Both the position numbers and the translations under genes were made by a program. A model generated the notes under the pieces. The model worked only from the letters and a program-made list of their open reading frames with translations. It did not search any database and had not been told where the DNA came from. Of a DNA stretch of 64,000 nucleotides, positions 45,131-55,391 are shown one piece after another. Position 1 is the stretch's first letter. The number at the start of each line of letters is the position of its first letter. Source of the stretch: Streptococcus pseudopneumoniae (GTDB taxonomy: Bacteria; Bacillota; Bacilli; Lactobacillales; Streptococcaceae); assembly GCF_001068775.1 (NCBI RefSeq), contig NZ_JWAJ01000097.1:1-64000 (forward strand). The letters are read 5' to 3'.

Positions 45131-47047
45131 TTAGTCAGCCTTTTTTTCTAAATTTTTTGAAATGCTTCGATTTTTACCTTCCAGATACACCATAAGAATG
45201 GAGATATCTGCTGGGTTAACCCCAGAAATACGACTAGCTTGACCGATAGTTTCCGGATTGATGAGTTTGAACTTCTGGCGAGCCTCAGTCGCGATGGAAT
45301 CAATGTCATCCCAGTCGATGTTGGCTGGAATACGTTTTTCTTCCATGCGTTTCATCTTGGCAACCTGATCCATGGCTTTTGAGATGTAGCCTTCGTACTT
45401 GATTTCTGTTTCAATCAATTCGATAATCTTGTCATCTAACTCTTCAGCAGCAGGTCCAATAAAGGCTACCACATCTTGGTAAGAGACTTCTGGACGACGG
45501 AGGAACTCCTTGGCAGTGACTGCATCTGTCAATGGTTTGAAGCCCATTGCTTCAACCTTAGCATTGGTTTCCTCGACTGGCTTGAGTTTGATGCTATCCA
45601 AACGCTTCATCTCATTGTCAAATTGATTTTTCTTAATTTCAAAACGAGCCCAACGTTCATCATCTACAAGACCAATCTCGCGTCCCATCTCAGTCAAGCG
45701 CATATCGGCATTATCATGACGGAGAATGAGGCGATATTCAGCACGACTGGTCAAGAGACGGTAAGGTTCAATGGTTCCCTTGGTCACCAAGTCATCAATC
45801 ATAACCCCGATATAACCGTCACTGCGCTTCAAAATTAACTCAGGCTTACCTTGGATTTTCAGAGCCGCATTGATACCTGCGATAATCCCTTGGCCTGCTG
45901 CCTCTTCGTAACCAGATGTACCATTTGTCTGGCCAGCTGTGAAAAGCCCTGAGATTTTCTTGGTTTCCAGAGTCGCACGCAACTGGTGTGGTAAGACCAT
46001 ATCATACTCAATGGCATAACCAGTTCGCATCATTTCTGCATTTTCCAAACCTTTGATAGAATGCACCAGCTCACGCTGGACATCCTCAGGCAGACTGGTT
46101 GAGAGGCCTTGCACATAGACTTCCTCTGTATTGCGCCCTTCTGGCTCAAGGAAGAGTTGGTGGCGTTCCTTGTCTGCAAAGCGCACAATCTTGTCCTCGA
46201 TTGACGGACAGTAACGAGGCCCTACTCCCTTGACCACACCTGTAAACATAGGCGCACGGTGGAGGTTGTTTTGGATAATCTCATGGCTGGTACCATTGGT
46301 ATAGGTCAACCAGCATGGCACTTGGTCCTTGACATAGTCCTCATCACGTGAAGTGTATGAGAAGTGATTTGGCGCTTCGTCTCCTGGCTGAATCTCTGTC
46401 ACATCGTAGTTGATAGAGGAAGCCTTGACACGTGGAGGCGTCCCTGTCTTGAAACGACCGATTTCGAGCCCCAGTTCCTTGAGATTGTCAGCAAGGTTAA
46501 TAGAAGCTAGGCTGTGGTTAGGACCTGACGAGTACTTGAGGTCTCCGATGATGATTTCCCCACGGAGGGCTGTCCCTGTCGTCACGATAACGGCCTTGGC
46601 AGCGTACTCTTGATGGGTCGCTGTACGCACACCGACAACCTTGCCATCTTCTACTAAAATCTCATCAATCATGGTCTGGCGAAGAGTGAGATTTTCTTGA
46701 TTTTCAACCGTTTTGCGCATTTCCTTAGAGTAAAGCTCCTTGTCAGCCTGCGCACGAAGAGCTCGAACTGCTGGACCTTTCCCAGTGTTAAGCATCTTCA
46801 TCTGGATATAAGTCTTGTCAATGGTCTTAGCCATTTCTCCACCGAGAGCGTCGACTTCACGCACAACAATTCCCTTGGCAGAACCACCGATAGAGGGATT
46901 ACATGGCATGAAAGCCAACATTTCAATGTTGATGGTCGCAAGCAAGACCTTGCAGCCCATACGGCTAGCTGCTAGAGATGCTTCTACCCCAGCGTGTCCC
47001 GCACCGATAACTATAATATCGTATTCTTCAGTAAAATTATAAGTCAT
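45131..47047 (-). CDS. mnmG: tRNA uridine-34 carboxymethylaminomethylation enzyme MnmG (GidA)
   Basis: FAD-dependent partner of MnmE that modifies wobble U34. The 638-aa protein has the N-terminal FAD motif [19 protein letters not shown] (about 14-32), the family signatures [11 protein letters not shown] and [16 protein letters not shown], and the insertion domain. The start overlaps the upstream Nudix gene by 11 nt. It lies in the same transcription direction as mnmA, which thiolates the same base. Confidence 0.97.
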   Translation of the reverse strand: MTYNFTEEYDIIVIGAGHAGVEASLAASRMGCKVLLATINIEMLAFMPCNPSIGGSAKGIVVREVDALGGEMAKTIDKTYIQMKMLNTGKGPAVRALRAQADKELYSKEMRKTVENQENLTLRQTMIDEILVEDGKVVGVRTATHQEYAAKAVIVTTGTALRGEIIIGDLKYSSGPNHSLASINLADNLKELGLEIGRFKTGTPPRVKASSINYDVTEIQPGDEAPNHFSYTSRDEDYVKDQVPCWLTYTNGTSHEIIQNNLHRAPMFTGVVKGVGPRYCPSIEDKIVRFADKERHQLFLEPEGRNTEEVYVQGLSTSLPEDVQRELVHSIKGLENAEMMRTGYAIEYDMVLPHQLRATLETKKISGLFTAGQTNGTSGYEEAAGQGIIAGINAALKIQGKPELILKRSDGYIGVMIDDLVTKGTIEPYRLLTSRAEYRLILRHDNADMRLTEMGREIGLVDDERWARFEIKKNQFDNEMKRLDSIKLKPVEETNAKVEAMGFKPLTDAVTAKEFLRRPEVSYQDVVAFIGPAAEELDDKIIELIETEIKYEGYISKAMDQVAKMKRMEEKRIPANIDWDDIDSIATEARQKFKLINPETIGQASRISGVNPADISILMVYLEGKNRSISKNLEKKAD

Positions 47048-47468
47048 TTCTTAACCTTTCAAAAATTTCTCGTAAATAAGGAACTAACTTCTCCTCCTCT
47101 AGAGCTTGAGCCATAGTAACCCATTTAAAGTGCGTATGCTCTTCAGGATCTAATCTGATAATTGGCTTCTCCCCAACCCACTCTGCTTTATAAACTAAGC
47201 GAGTAAAGACAGTATCCTTAGTGGTATCCAGTTGACTATCTTCGTGAAGAAGTTTGAGCGAACTGCTGTCTAGCCTAACTCCCGCTTCTTCAACACATTC
47301 TCTAAGAGCTCCATCTCGCGGAAGTTCACCCTTTTCAACCCCGCCACCAGGAATATCCCAGTAAGTTGGATAAACGTTGGGTTGTCCTCTTTTAATTTCC
47401 GAACGCTGAATGAGCAAATAATCACCACCACTATGAACAAGCACATGGGCAATAAGCTTAACCATCAT
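47037..47468 (-). CDS. Nudix hydrolase
   Basis: 143-aa MutT-like pyrophosphohydrolase. The Nudix box is [18 protein letters not shown] followed by VEEAG (about 42-64), with all key Glu and Arg residues present. The substrate is unknown. It overlaps mnmG by 11 nt. It starts MMVKL, so two adjacent ATG codons are possible. Confidence 0.9.
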   Translation of the reverse strand: MMVKLIAHVLVHSGGDYLLIQRSEIKRGQPNVYPTYWDIPGGGVEKGELPRDGALRECVEEAGVRLDSSSLKLLHEDSQLDTTKDTVFTRLVYKAEWVGEKPIIRLDPEEHTHFKWVTMAQALEEEKLVPYLREIFERLRNDL

Positions 47469-47476
47469 TTTCTTTC

Positions 47477-47932
47477 CTATTCTTCAAGATGAATGTGTCT
47501 TAGTTGGCCGTTCCAAGCTGGCAAAGCTGTTTTTAAAAAGGCTGGAACCAGCTGGATATTCTGGAGTTTATCCAAATCAATCCACTCACAGGGCTGCGTT
47601 TTTTCATCTTCCTGCATGGTCAACGGTGCATCCTCAAGTAAGTCCACCAGATAATGAAACTCGATATTGTGATAATAGACACCGTCTTGTTCAAAACGAT
47701 TTTCAACTACAAAAGCTAGTTGCCCAGCTTGAGCTTTGACACCCAGTTCTTCCCTCACTTCACGCACTACCGCGTCTTCCGTTCTCTCATTGACTTGAAT
47801 CGCACCACCAATAGTGTAATACTTGCCCTTGTCTTGGGTAACTAGAAGCTTGTGATTTTGGACAATCAAGGCTGTCGCCCGAACTCCAAAAACCGTATGT
47901 TCTACTTTTGTCCGAAAGTCTTGTTGAATCAT
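47477..47932 (-). CDS. Nudix hydrolase
   Basis: 151-aa second Nudix protein. The box is GGAIQVNERTEDAVVREV followed by REELG (about 43-65), intact. The C-terminal half has hydrophobic strands typical of ADP-ribose or (d)NTP hydrolases, but the substrate cannot be assigned. It lies 8 nt upstream of the other Nudix gene. The two are divergent enough not to be a recent duplication. Confidence 0.9.
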   Translation of the reverse strand: MIQQDFRTKVEHTVFGVRATALIVQNHKLLVTQDKGKYYTIGGAIQVNERTEDAVVREVREELGVKAQAGQLAFVVENRFEQDGVYYHNIEFHYLVDLLEDAPLTMQEDEKTQPCEWIDLDKLQNIQLVPAFLKTALPAWNGQLRHIHLEE

Positions 47933-48012
47933 CTTTTTTCCTTTCCTCTAAACGACACAAAAACAGTCAAAACTCCAAAGAAGTGCAGGACAAAAAAGCC
48001 TGCAACATCCAT
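47929..48012 (-). CDS. Candidate 27-aa hydrophobic ORF ahead of the Nudix gene
   Basis: MDVAGFFVLHFFGVLTVFVS then a basic end (FRGKEKR). The stop overlaps the Nudix start as ATGA. There is no clear ribosome site, and it includes a TGCAGG...CCTGCA hairpin, so it may be non-coding. Confidence 0.25.
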   Translation of the reverse strand: MDVAGFFVLHFFGVLTVFVSFRGKEKR

Positions 48013-48082
48013 GAGCTTTGACCATCATTTCTATTGCTTTTATTATTGTAGCAAATTGAGAAAATTTGTCAATCTAAATGTA

Positions 48083-48520
48083 CTATGATTGGCGAATTGC
48101 TTCAAAAGCTCCTTTGTCAATCTCAACTGGGTCAGAAAAGGCATCCAGAACAATCCCTCTCACAGGAAGACTCTCCATCCCTTCCGCAGCAAACAAACAG
48201 TCCGTAAGAGGCAATTGCAACCAAGAAAATCGGTCATAATAGTCCTTGGGGATGTCCTGAATTTCTAAGAAGCAAGGATAAAAGTAGTCATCTCCCTTTT
48301 GCAGAATATCCGGTTTTAGGCGAGCACCTTCTTGTTCGTCACTCTCACCCATCAGATAAGGATTGAAGGGAACCCAGACTCTAGCTTGCTTCAATTCCTT
48401 AAACAAGGCCTCTATCGACTCTGTCGTTTTCTCCCTCAAATACTCTTTTTTATAGTCCGAGAGAGTCATTGACTTCTCTTTTTTAGCCGTTTTTTTCTTA
48501 AAAAACTGAAACATTCTCAT
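48083..48520 (-). CDS. SseB-like uncharacterised protein
   Basis: 145-aa soluble protein. It has a basic N-terminus (FQFFKKKTAKKEKS), then a segment with VWVPFNP, LKPDILQKGDDYFYPCFLEIQD and FSWLQLPLTDC that resembles the SseB N-terminal domain (inference, weak). No catalytic motif is seen. It lies 15 nt after mnmA in the same direction. Confidence 0.65.
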   Translation of the reverse strand: MRMFQFFKKKTAKKEKSMTLSDYKKEYLREKTTESIEALFKELKQARVWVPFNPYLMGESDEQEGARLKPDILQKGDDYFYPCFLEIQDIPKDYYDRFSWLQLPLTDCLFAAEGMESLPVRGIVLDAFSDPVEIDKGAFEAIRQS

Positions 48521-48535
48521 TCCTCTTAGAAACTC

Positions 48536-49725
<1,190 letters not shown>

Positions 49726-49886
49726 TTGAGCAGTTTTCATTATAACATGCTTAGATAGAGAAGACAAGGAAGATGCTGACAAACCTAGCCACCTCTTTTA
49801 TAAATACATGAAGATAGGATACAAAAGAAATCAATTCATCCCTAAATCTCTATTCTCTTTAAAAACTTATTTTTAAAATCAACTAA

Positions 49887-49967
49887 AAATGATATACTTT
49901 AATAAGGAGGAATGCGCACATGATTCCATATATACACCATCATCCCATGTGCGTAGGACTAATGTGA
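49887..49967 (+). promoter_or_regulatory. Promoter and translated leader of the coiled-coil membrane protein
   Basis: Extended -10 TGATATACT (TATACT 49893-49898). AAGGAGG at 49904-49910 would lie at the extreme 5' end of the RNA. The ATG at 49920 opens a 15-codon leader MIPYIHHHPMCVGLM whose TGA (49965-49967) overlaps a GTG (49964-49966) in the main frame. Confidence 0.45.
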
Positions 49968-50767
49968 ACAACTACAAAGATATTCTAAAATCAAAAAATA
50001 CTATTTTTATTATTACACTTATTGCAGGTATTGGACTTTTGACAGGCTTAGTCCTCCATCAAGAAAAAATCCAAGCAGAGAGAGGGAACGTTGCTCTCAT
50101 CAAACAACAAAAAAATCAACAAGATGTCGAACAAGTAAAAAACGCCATTAAAGACTTCAATATTGATTCTGAAACCATTATAGAAGATTGGAAAAAAATT
50201 CAAGAATTAAAACTAACTACTGATGAAGGCAAAAAGACATTAGCAGACTTTCTCGCTTCTACTACCGATAAAGTCACAAATCATTATAGTGAAAAAGCTT
50301 TGAAATTAGATATAAAGGATTCTGATAGCCAGTTTCAAGATAAACAAACACTTGAGACAGACATCACTTCCTTGCAAAAAATAATAGACATCATTAAAAA
50401 CATTAATTCTGCCAGCGACCAAGCTGCTCTTGAAGAAAAGATAAAACCAATTCAAGAACTAATCTCTAAATTCCAAAAACAAGTTGAAGTCTTGACCAAA
50501 AAAGAAGAAGAAAAAACTACCCAAACAGAAACGACTACTAGAGATGCCGGACTGGAAGCCAGCCGTTCAGAAGATAGTAGCTATATTCAAAGCTATCCAG
50601 AAACAAATGGAAGAATATCTAATTCCCAAGCACCTGCAACGGACCAATACTCAACTGATAGTGCTAGCAGTGGAGGAGATAATGGCGCTAATACAGGAGG
50701 TCAAACTGCTGATTCTTCAGGTTCTCAATCAGAGTCTAATAGCGATACAACCAATTCGTCTAACTAA
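49964..50767 (+). CDS. Membrane-anchored coiled-coil protein with Ser/Thr-rich tail
   Basis: Function unknown. It has an N-terminal segment, one transmembrane helix (TIFIITLIAGIGLLTGLVL), a long Lys/Glu/Gln-rich coiled-coil ectodomain, then a low-complexity tail of about 70 residues rich in Ser, Thr, Gly, Asn and Gln. There is no LPXTG motif or choline-binding repeat. The frame is open from an ATG at 49889, but that codon overlaps the predicted -10 box, so I prefer GTG 49964 coupled to a short leader ORF. The start is uncertain. A surface or division-associated role is speculation. Confidence 0.7.
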   Translation: MNNYKDILKSKNTIFIITLIAGIGLLTGLVLHQEKIQAERGNVALIKQQKNQQDVEQVKNAIKDFNIDSETIIEDWKKIQELKLTTDEGKKTLADFLASTTDKVTNHYSEKALKLDIKDSDSQFQDKQTLETDITSLQKIIDIIKNINSASDQAALEEKIKPIQELISKFQKQVEVLTKKEEEKTTQTETTTRDAGLEASRSEDSSYIQSYPETNGRISNSQAPATDQYSTDSASSGGDNGANTGGQTADSSGSQSESNSDTTNSSN

Positions 50768-50850
50768 TAATCTAGATGGCGAAATCCCATAAACTTGTAA
50801 GTCCTCAACACCAATGTTTATAATGATCTCTCATCAAATGTAAACACACA

Positions 50851-50876
50851 AAAAGAGCCTTAAACGGCTCTTTTTT
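50851..50876 (+). terminator. Terminator of the coiled-coil protein gene
   Basis: AAAAGAGCC and GGCTCTTTT form a perfect 9-bp stem with a 6-nt loop and following T run. It may serve both strands, since the small membrane gene converges on it. Confidence 0.8.
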
Positions 50877-50945
50877 AGGGCTCTATGATATTTGTAGTAG
50901 GTAAATTCCCTATAGATATTATGGAGCCAATTATTGATAAAAACT

Positions 50946-51161
50946 TTAGTCATCTTCGTCTCTATAAAAATATTTTCTATACACCCTTGATAATATCAAA
51001 ATTAATGCCCATATCGTACTGAGAGCTATAATAATAGAATTTATTGGATTTATTTCAGTATGTCCAATCACTAGTCCAATAATTGGACTAGTAGACATGC
51101 TTAGATATAATAAAAATGACAAAAAATGACTTTCACCAATTCCTGCAAAAAAATGTTTCAT
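50946..51161 (-). CDS. Small two-helix membrane protein
   Basis: 71 aa with two hydrophobic segments (about 10-34 and 42-60) and a charged end RKYFYRDEDD. The size and topology resemble bacteriocin-immunity or accessory membrane proteins, but no family is recognised. The ATG lies 5 nt after a TAG that ends the preceding open frame, with GGGATAG as a weak ribosome site. That fits a two-gene operon. Confidence 0.6.
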   Translation of the reverse strand: MKHFFAGIGESHFLSFLLYLSMSTSPIIGLVIGHTEINPINSIIIALSTIWALILILSRVYRKYFYRDEDD

Positions 51162-51166
51162 TTTAA

Positions 51167-51571
51167 CTATCCCAATTTTACCTTTCGTCTTAATAATCCT
51201 CTAGCAAATCTATTGACTTCTCTTTTTTTGAAAAATCTTAACAATAAATTTACTCCACTTAAAGCCACTAAAATTTCAATCGTTATAATTTCTCCAAGCG
51301 AAAAATGCAAACTGAAAAAGTTCCTGCTAAAACACTATGCTCCCATCAAATAAAGAGTCAGCAAAAATAAAACAACCGAAATTGGCAGAAAAGCAGCACG
51401 ATTTGTTTTACAAAAAATGGCATAACAAAGACTACCTATCGAAAACGTCATAATAACTTCAATAGTTATCTTTAGAGCAGGGTAATATATATTTTTAATA
51501 AAAAGAATTAAAAGGATAAAAAATACCAATGAACAAAGAACGGATTTGATATAAAATTTTAAATGAATCAT
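51167..51571 (-). pseudogene. Membrane protein gene apparently split by an in-frame TAG
   Basis: The first part (51335-51571) encodes 78 aa with two hydrophobic segments. After the TAG at 51335-51337 the same frame stays open for 55 more codons to 51167, encoding a further membrane segment (LGEIITIEILVALSGVNLLL) and a basic tail RFFKKREVNRFARGLLRRK. The second stop lies 5 nt before the next gene start, as expected for the original gene end. The start has no clear ribosome site. A nonsense mutation is more likely than two genes. Confidence 0.5.
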
Positions 51572-52050
51572 AATTTATTTTTTAGATTCTACCTACTATA
51601 GATAAAATCACCTTTCTTATTTTCTTCTCATGATATCCACTTTAATGTCTTGATTAGAACTTCTGTGAATATAAATATGGTAAATGAAAAATCAGGATTC
51701 TAACTAAAAGCAATTGATGAAATAAGCAAATCTTACAGCAAATTAAATTTATCCAGAAGCTCTCATGTAATGATTTTAAATCCTAATGAATCTAACCAAT
51801 GCAGATTTTATTTTGACAGTAGTTCTATAACAACTCTAAATAACACTGGGGTTGCTAGAATCAAAATAACCCCTGCCACAAAGACAATGATTACCCGAAA
51901 TAGATCTTTATTTTTACGCATTGAAACAACCTCCAATCTATTATTTTCTAGCTACATGATACCTCTTATTTACTTTCTATATTCTTATGATACAATATAT
52001 TTAATAGAATTCTATTTACTGTTAACTTTTTTCACGAAAAGGAGGAAATC
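51572..52050. other. Intergenic region between the accessory membrane genes and the Rgg-type regulator
   Basis: 479 bp, AT-rich. It holds a minus-strand 37-codon ORF (51808-51921) and the regulator promoter (TTTACT-16-TACAAT with TG, about 51969-51996). Bases 51572-51807 show nothing recognisable. Confidence 0.55.
51808..51921 (-). CDS. 37-aa single-helix membrane peptide
   Basis: MRKNKDLFRVIIVFVAGVIL then LATPVLFRVV and ending ELLSK. A positively charged N-terminus and one hydrophobic helix (about 9-33). TGGAGGTTGTTTCA gives a good ribosome site. It is divergent from the Rgg-type regulator, 129 bp away, a position where short peptide genes are often found. It could be a signalling peptide precursor, a small toxin or a membrane microprotein. 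The type is unknown. Confidence 0.6.
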   Translation of the reverse strand: MRKNKDLFRVIIVFVAGVILILATPVLFRVVIELLSK

Positions 52051-52914
52051 ATGCGCTATGATTTCGGGAAAGTATATAAAGACATACGTGAGTCAAAAGG
52101 ATTGACACAAGAAGAGGTCTGTGGAAATAGCCTTTCAAGAACCAGCCTTTCCAAGTTTGAAAGTGGCAAGGCAACTCCCAAATATGAAAACATGGAGTTT
52201 CTTCTCCGTCAAATCAATATGAGTTTTGAAGAGTTTGAATACATCTGCCATCTCTATCAGCCAAGCCAGCGAACAGAAATCATGCAAACCTATCTCAATA
52301 CGAGTTCCATCTTTGGTACCAGTAGTCTAGTCAACTTATTTGAAACATGCCAAGACTATCTCAAGGTCCATCACGATCTCCCTATAGAGGAAATCAGAGA
52401 TATGCTGGAAGTTGTTATTTATATCCGTCAACATGGAACAGGACAGCTTTCAATCCAAGTGGAACAAACGGTCAAAAAGCTTTGGGAAAAAATTGAAAAA
52501 CAAGATACATGGTATGAAGGTGACCTAAAAATCCTCAATACCATACTTTTTAGCTTTCCCATCGAACACCTCCACCTCATCACTGAACAAATCTTGCAGC
52601 GCTTGGAAGAATATAAAAACTATCGACATTTATATGAATTACGAATGACAATCCTACTCAATCTGTCCACCATTTACTTGTACAATCAAGATAAAAATAC
52701 CTGTCAACAAATCTGTTACACCTTACTAGAGGATGCCAAGAAAAAGAAAAGATACGATATTTTGGCAATCACTTATGTTCGAATAGGTATTTGTACTAGT
52801 AATGATCATCTTATTCAAAAGGGCTTCTCCCTTCTGGAGTTAACTAATGAAACCTCAATGCTATCTCACCTCAAAAAGGAAGTAGAGACCTGTTATCAAG
52901 CAAAGGAAATATAA
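52051..52914 (+). CDS. Rgg/MutR-type transcriptional regulator (RRNPP-like)
   Basis: 287 aa with an N-terminal XRE helix-turn-helix (about 5-60; LTQEEVCGNSLSRTSLSKFE) and an all-helical C-terminal region (about 70-285) of the type that binds short peptides in streptococcal Rgg proteins. AAAGGAGGAAATC precedes the ATG. The divergent 37-aa peptide and the nearby small membrane genes are candidate targets. No conserved cysteine redox switch is evident. Confidence 0.82.
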   Translation: MRYDFGKVYKDIRESKGLTQEEVCGNSLSRTSLSKFESGKATPKYENMEFLLRQINMSFEEFEYICHLYQPSQRTEIMQTYLNTSSIFGTSSLVNLFETCQDYLKVHHDLPIEEIRDMLEVVIYIRQHGTGQLSIQVEQTVKKLWEKIEKQDTWYEGDLKILNTILFSFPIEHLHLITEQILQRLEEYKNYRHLYELRMTILLNLSTIYLYNQDKNTCQQICYTLLEDAKKKKRYDILAITYVRIGICTSNDHLIQKGFSLLELTNETSMLSHLKKEVETCYQAKEI

Positions 52915-52941
52915 AAAAGTCGAGGAAATCCCTCGACTTTT
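52915..52941. terminator. Bidirectional terminator between the regulator and the LysM gene
   Basis: AAAAGTCGAGG and CCTCGACTTTT form a perfect 11-bp stem with a short loop, with A and T runs on both sides for the convergent genes. Confidence 0.88.
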
Positions 52942-52965
52942 GCATCTTATTCTGCTAGTTAGTTC

Positions 52966-53574
52966 TTAGTACCAACCGTTGTTAAGCCAGAAGTTCTTAG
53001 CAGCTGCCCATGAACCGTAACGTCCTGCAACGTAAGCATCTGCTACACGTTCTTGGTTTTCAGCTGAGTAGTCACCGTTCAAGTATGAATCTGTCAATTG
53101 GTAACGTCCGATGTAACGTCCGTTTGTAGCTGTGTAGCTACCACCTGATTCTTTTTGAGCGATCCATTCTTTAGCTTCTGCTTCAGATCCGCTGACGGTT
53201 GAAGTTGATGCTGAAGTTTCTTCTGCTACAGTTACGCTTGCTGCTGGCGCTTCATAAGTTGTTGCTTCAGAAGCTGCAGGTGCTGCTACTGGAGCTTCTG
53301 CTGGCGCAGCTGAAGTAGTTGCAGTTGCTGGTGCTTCACCATCAATAACCAATACTTGGTCTACATAGATCAAATGAATATCTTTAATCTTATTTTTTTC
53401 TGCCAATTTTTCAACAGTTGTATTGTATTTTTCAGCGATTCCTGATAGAGTGTCACCTGATTTTACTGTGTAAGTTGTTGTTTCTTGTGCAAAAGCAAGT
53501 GATGGTGCAAGGAAAGCAAGTGCTGCTGCTACTCCTACAAGTCCTGTTTTAATTTTGTTAGTTGTTGATTTCAT
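52966..53574 (-). CDS. Secreted LysM-domain wall protein with a transglycosylase-like C-terminus
   Basis: 202 aa with a Sec signal (ends near AFA-QE, residue 29) and a LysM domain (about 34-77, YTVKSGDTLSGIAEKYNTTV) binding peptidoglycan. A linker rich in Ala, Pro, Thr and Glu follows, then a C-terminal segment with EAKEWIAQKESGGSY and GRYIGRYQL, typical of Apf/SceD-like muralytic proteins (Glu in KESGG). The upstream region has TTGTAAC motifs. In pneumococcus the orthologue belongs to the WalRK regulon (established; not shown here). Confidence 0.88.
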   Translation of the reverse strand: MKSTTNKIKTGLVGVAAALAFLAPSLAFAQETTTYTVKSGDTLSGIAEKYNTTVEKLAEKNKIKDIHLIYVDQVLVIDGEAPATATTSAAPAEAPVAAPAASEATTYEAPAASVTVAEETSASTSTVSGSEAEAKEWIAQKESGGSYTATNGRYIGRYQLTDSYLNGDYSAENQERVADAYVAGRYGSWAAAKNFWLNNGWY

Positions 53575-53760
53575 ATTAAAAGATTCTCCTTCTTTCTTAT
53601 ATTTCCATCATACCCTACTATTATTACTATTTCTTGACGGTTTTATGTAGAAATGTTACAAGACTATGTTTTATTTCACTTAAATAGCCTCTTTTTGTTA
53701 CAAAAGGCTTGATTTTAGAGGCTTTATGGGGTTTTTAGATATTTTATCATGGAATTGAGC
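53575..53760 (-). promoter_or_regulatory. Upstream region of the LysM gene
   Basis: Two TTGTAAC motifs (minus strand) near 53654 and 53698 resemble halves of the WalR consensus TGTnAn-N5-TGTnAn, but they are not correctly paired. AGCCT...AGGCT inverted repeats around 53688-53712 could form a hairpin. No confident -35/-10 pair. Confidence 0.35.
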
Positions 53761-53815
53761 GCTTGCATCTAATCTTTGATATAATAGAGTTAAGAATCTT
53801 TTTAAGGGGAAACAG
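53755..53815 (+). promoter_or_regulatory. Promoter of the serine dehydratase operon
   Basis: TTGAGC (53755-53760), 19-bp spacer, TATAAT (53780-53785) with TG extension (TGATATAAT). AAGGGGAAACAG is the ribosome site before the ATG at 53816. Confidence 0.65.
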
Positions 53816-54487
53816 ATGCAATCACTTCGTTTTCAATCTGTCTTTGATATTATTGGGCCAGTCATGATTGGCCCATCTAGTAGTCACACGGCAGGAGCTG
53901 TTCGTATTGGGAAGATTGTCTCTTCCATTTTTGATGATACTCCGACAGAAGTCGAATTCCAACTATTTAACTCATTTGCCAAGACCTATCGTGGTCACGG
54001 GACAGACCTAGCCCTTGTTGCTGGTATTTTGGGCATGGATACAGACGATCCAGAAATTCCAAATAGTTTAGAAATCGCCCACAAGCGTGGCATCAAAATA
54101 GTATGGACTATCCAGAAAGACAGTAATGCCCCTCACCCAAACACTACGAAAATCACTGTTAAGAATGAGCACAAAACCATCAGTGTAACAGGAATTTCAA
54201 TCGGGGGTGGTAATATCCAAGTGACAGAGCTCAATGGTTTTGCAGTATCCCTCAACATGAACACTCCTACCATCATCATCGTTCATCAGGATGTTCCAGG
54301 TATGATTGCTCACGTAACAGAGGCCCTCTCTCGCTTTGACATCAATATCGCTCAGATGAATGTAACTCGCGAAAAAGCTGGCGAGAAAGCCATTATGATT
54401 ATCGAAGTTGATAGTCGCAACTGTGATGAATCTATCGAAGAAATTCGCAAAATTCCTCATCTGCACAATGTCAATTTCTTTCAATAG
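53816..54487 (+). CDS. sdaAB: L-serine dehydratase, beta subunit
   Basis: Deaminates L-serine to pyruvate and ammonia together with the alpha subunit (iron-sulfur type). The 223-aa protein has the substrate-like domain with GPSSSHTAGAVRIGKI near 20-35 and a C-terminal ACT domain (about 150-220, VPGMIAHVTEALSRF) for serine sensing. It lies 8 nt upstream of the alpha subunit gene. Confidence 0.95.
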   Translation: MQSLRFQSVFDIIGPVMIGPSSSHTAGAVRIGKIVSSIFDDTPTEVEFQLFNSFAKTYRGHGTDLALVAGILGMDTDDPEIPNSLEIAHKRGIKIVWTIQKDSNAPHPNTTKITVKNEHKTISVTGISIGGGNIQVTELNGFAVSLNMNTPTIIIVHQDVPGMIAHVTEALSRFDINIAQMNVTREKAGEKAIMIIEVDSRNCDESIEEIRKIPHLHNVNFFQ

Positions 54488-54495
54488 GAGAAAAT

Positions 54496-55368
54496 ATGTT
54501 TTACTCTATCAAAGAATTAGTCAAACAAGCCGAAATTGATTTTCAAGGCAATGTTGCTGAACTCATGATTACGACCGAGTTTGAGCTAACCGGTCGTGAA
54601 CGCGAAGAAGTCATCCTTCTCATGGAGCGCAACCTTGAAGTCATGAAAGCTTCCGTTGAACTTGGACTCAATGAGAATAAATCTCGTAGCGGTTTGACAG
54701 GTGGTGACGCTGCCAAACTAGATCACTACATCAAAAAAGGAAAGACCCTATCAGACTTCACTGTCTTGTCTGCCGCCCGTAACGCTATCGCCGTTAATGA
54801 ACACAATGCCAAGATGGGTCTTGTTTGTGCGACACCGACCGCAGGTAGCGCAGGTTGTCTTCCCGCAGTTCTCACATCTGCTATTCAAAAACTCAATCTA
54901 ACTCATGAACAACAACTAGACTTCTTATTCGCTGCAGGTGCTTTTGGACTCGTGATTGCTAACAACGCTTCTATCTCGGGAGCCGAAGGTGGCTGCCAGG
55001 CCGAAGTCGGTTCAGCTTCAGCCATGAGTGCCGCTGCCCTAACTCTAGCTGCAGGTGGAACACCTTATCAAGCGAGCCAGGCTATCGCCTTCGTTATCAA
55101 AAACATGCTCGGCCTAATCTGTGACCCCGTTGCAGGTTTGGTTGAAGTTCCTTGTGTCAAGCGGAATGCCATGGGAGCAAGCTTCGCCTTCATCGCAGCC
55201 GATATGGCTCTGGCTGGTATTGAATCCAAAATTCCAGTTGATGAGGTCATTGACGCCATGTATCAAGTAGGATCTAGCTTACCAACTGCCTTTCGTGAAA
55301 CTGCTGAAGGGGGACTCGCTGCCACACCTACTGGTCGTCGCCTCCAAAAAGAAATCTTCGGCGAATAA
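54496..55368 (+). CDS. sdaAA: L-serine dehydratase, alpha subunit (Fe-S)
   Basis: Catalytic iron-sulfur subunit. The 290-aa protein has the cluster cysteines in SGAEGGCQAEVGSASAM, LICDPVAGLVEVPC and related loops, and the conserved TPTAGSAGCLPAV. It forms a two-gene operon with sdaAB and is followed 23 nt later by a HAD phosphatase gene. Confidence 0.95.
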   Translation: MFYSIKELVKQAEIDFQGNVAELMITTEFELTGREREEVILLMERNLEVMKASVELGLNENKSRSGLTGGDAAKLDHYIKKGKTLSDFTVLSAARNAIAVNEHNAKMGLVCATPTAGSAGCLPAVLTSAIQKLNLTHEQQLDFLFAAGAFGLVIANNASISGAEGGCQAEVGSASAMSAAALTLAAGGTPYQASQAIAFVIKNMLGLICDPVAGLVEVPCVKRNAMGASFAFIAADMALAGIESKIPVDEVIDAMYQVGSSLPTAFRETAEGGLAATPTGRRLQKEIFGE

Positions 55369-55391
55369 TTTCAAAATAACTAGGAGAGTAT

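Noticed and set aside
50544-50792. Plus-strand 82-codon frame inside the coiled-coil protein gene
   Set aside because: It is a +1 shadow of the Ser/Thr-rich tail, with no ribosome site.
51770-52105. Plus-strand open frame of 111 codons overlapping the Rgg-type start
   Set aside because: It has no ribosome site and overlaps both the 37-aa ORF and the regulator. The regulator frame at 52051 has AAAGGAGG and a clear helix-turn-helix.
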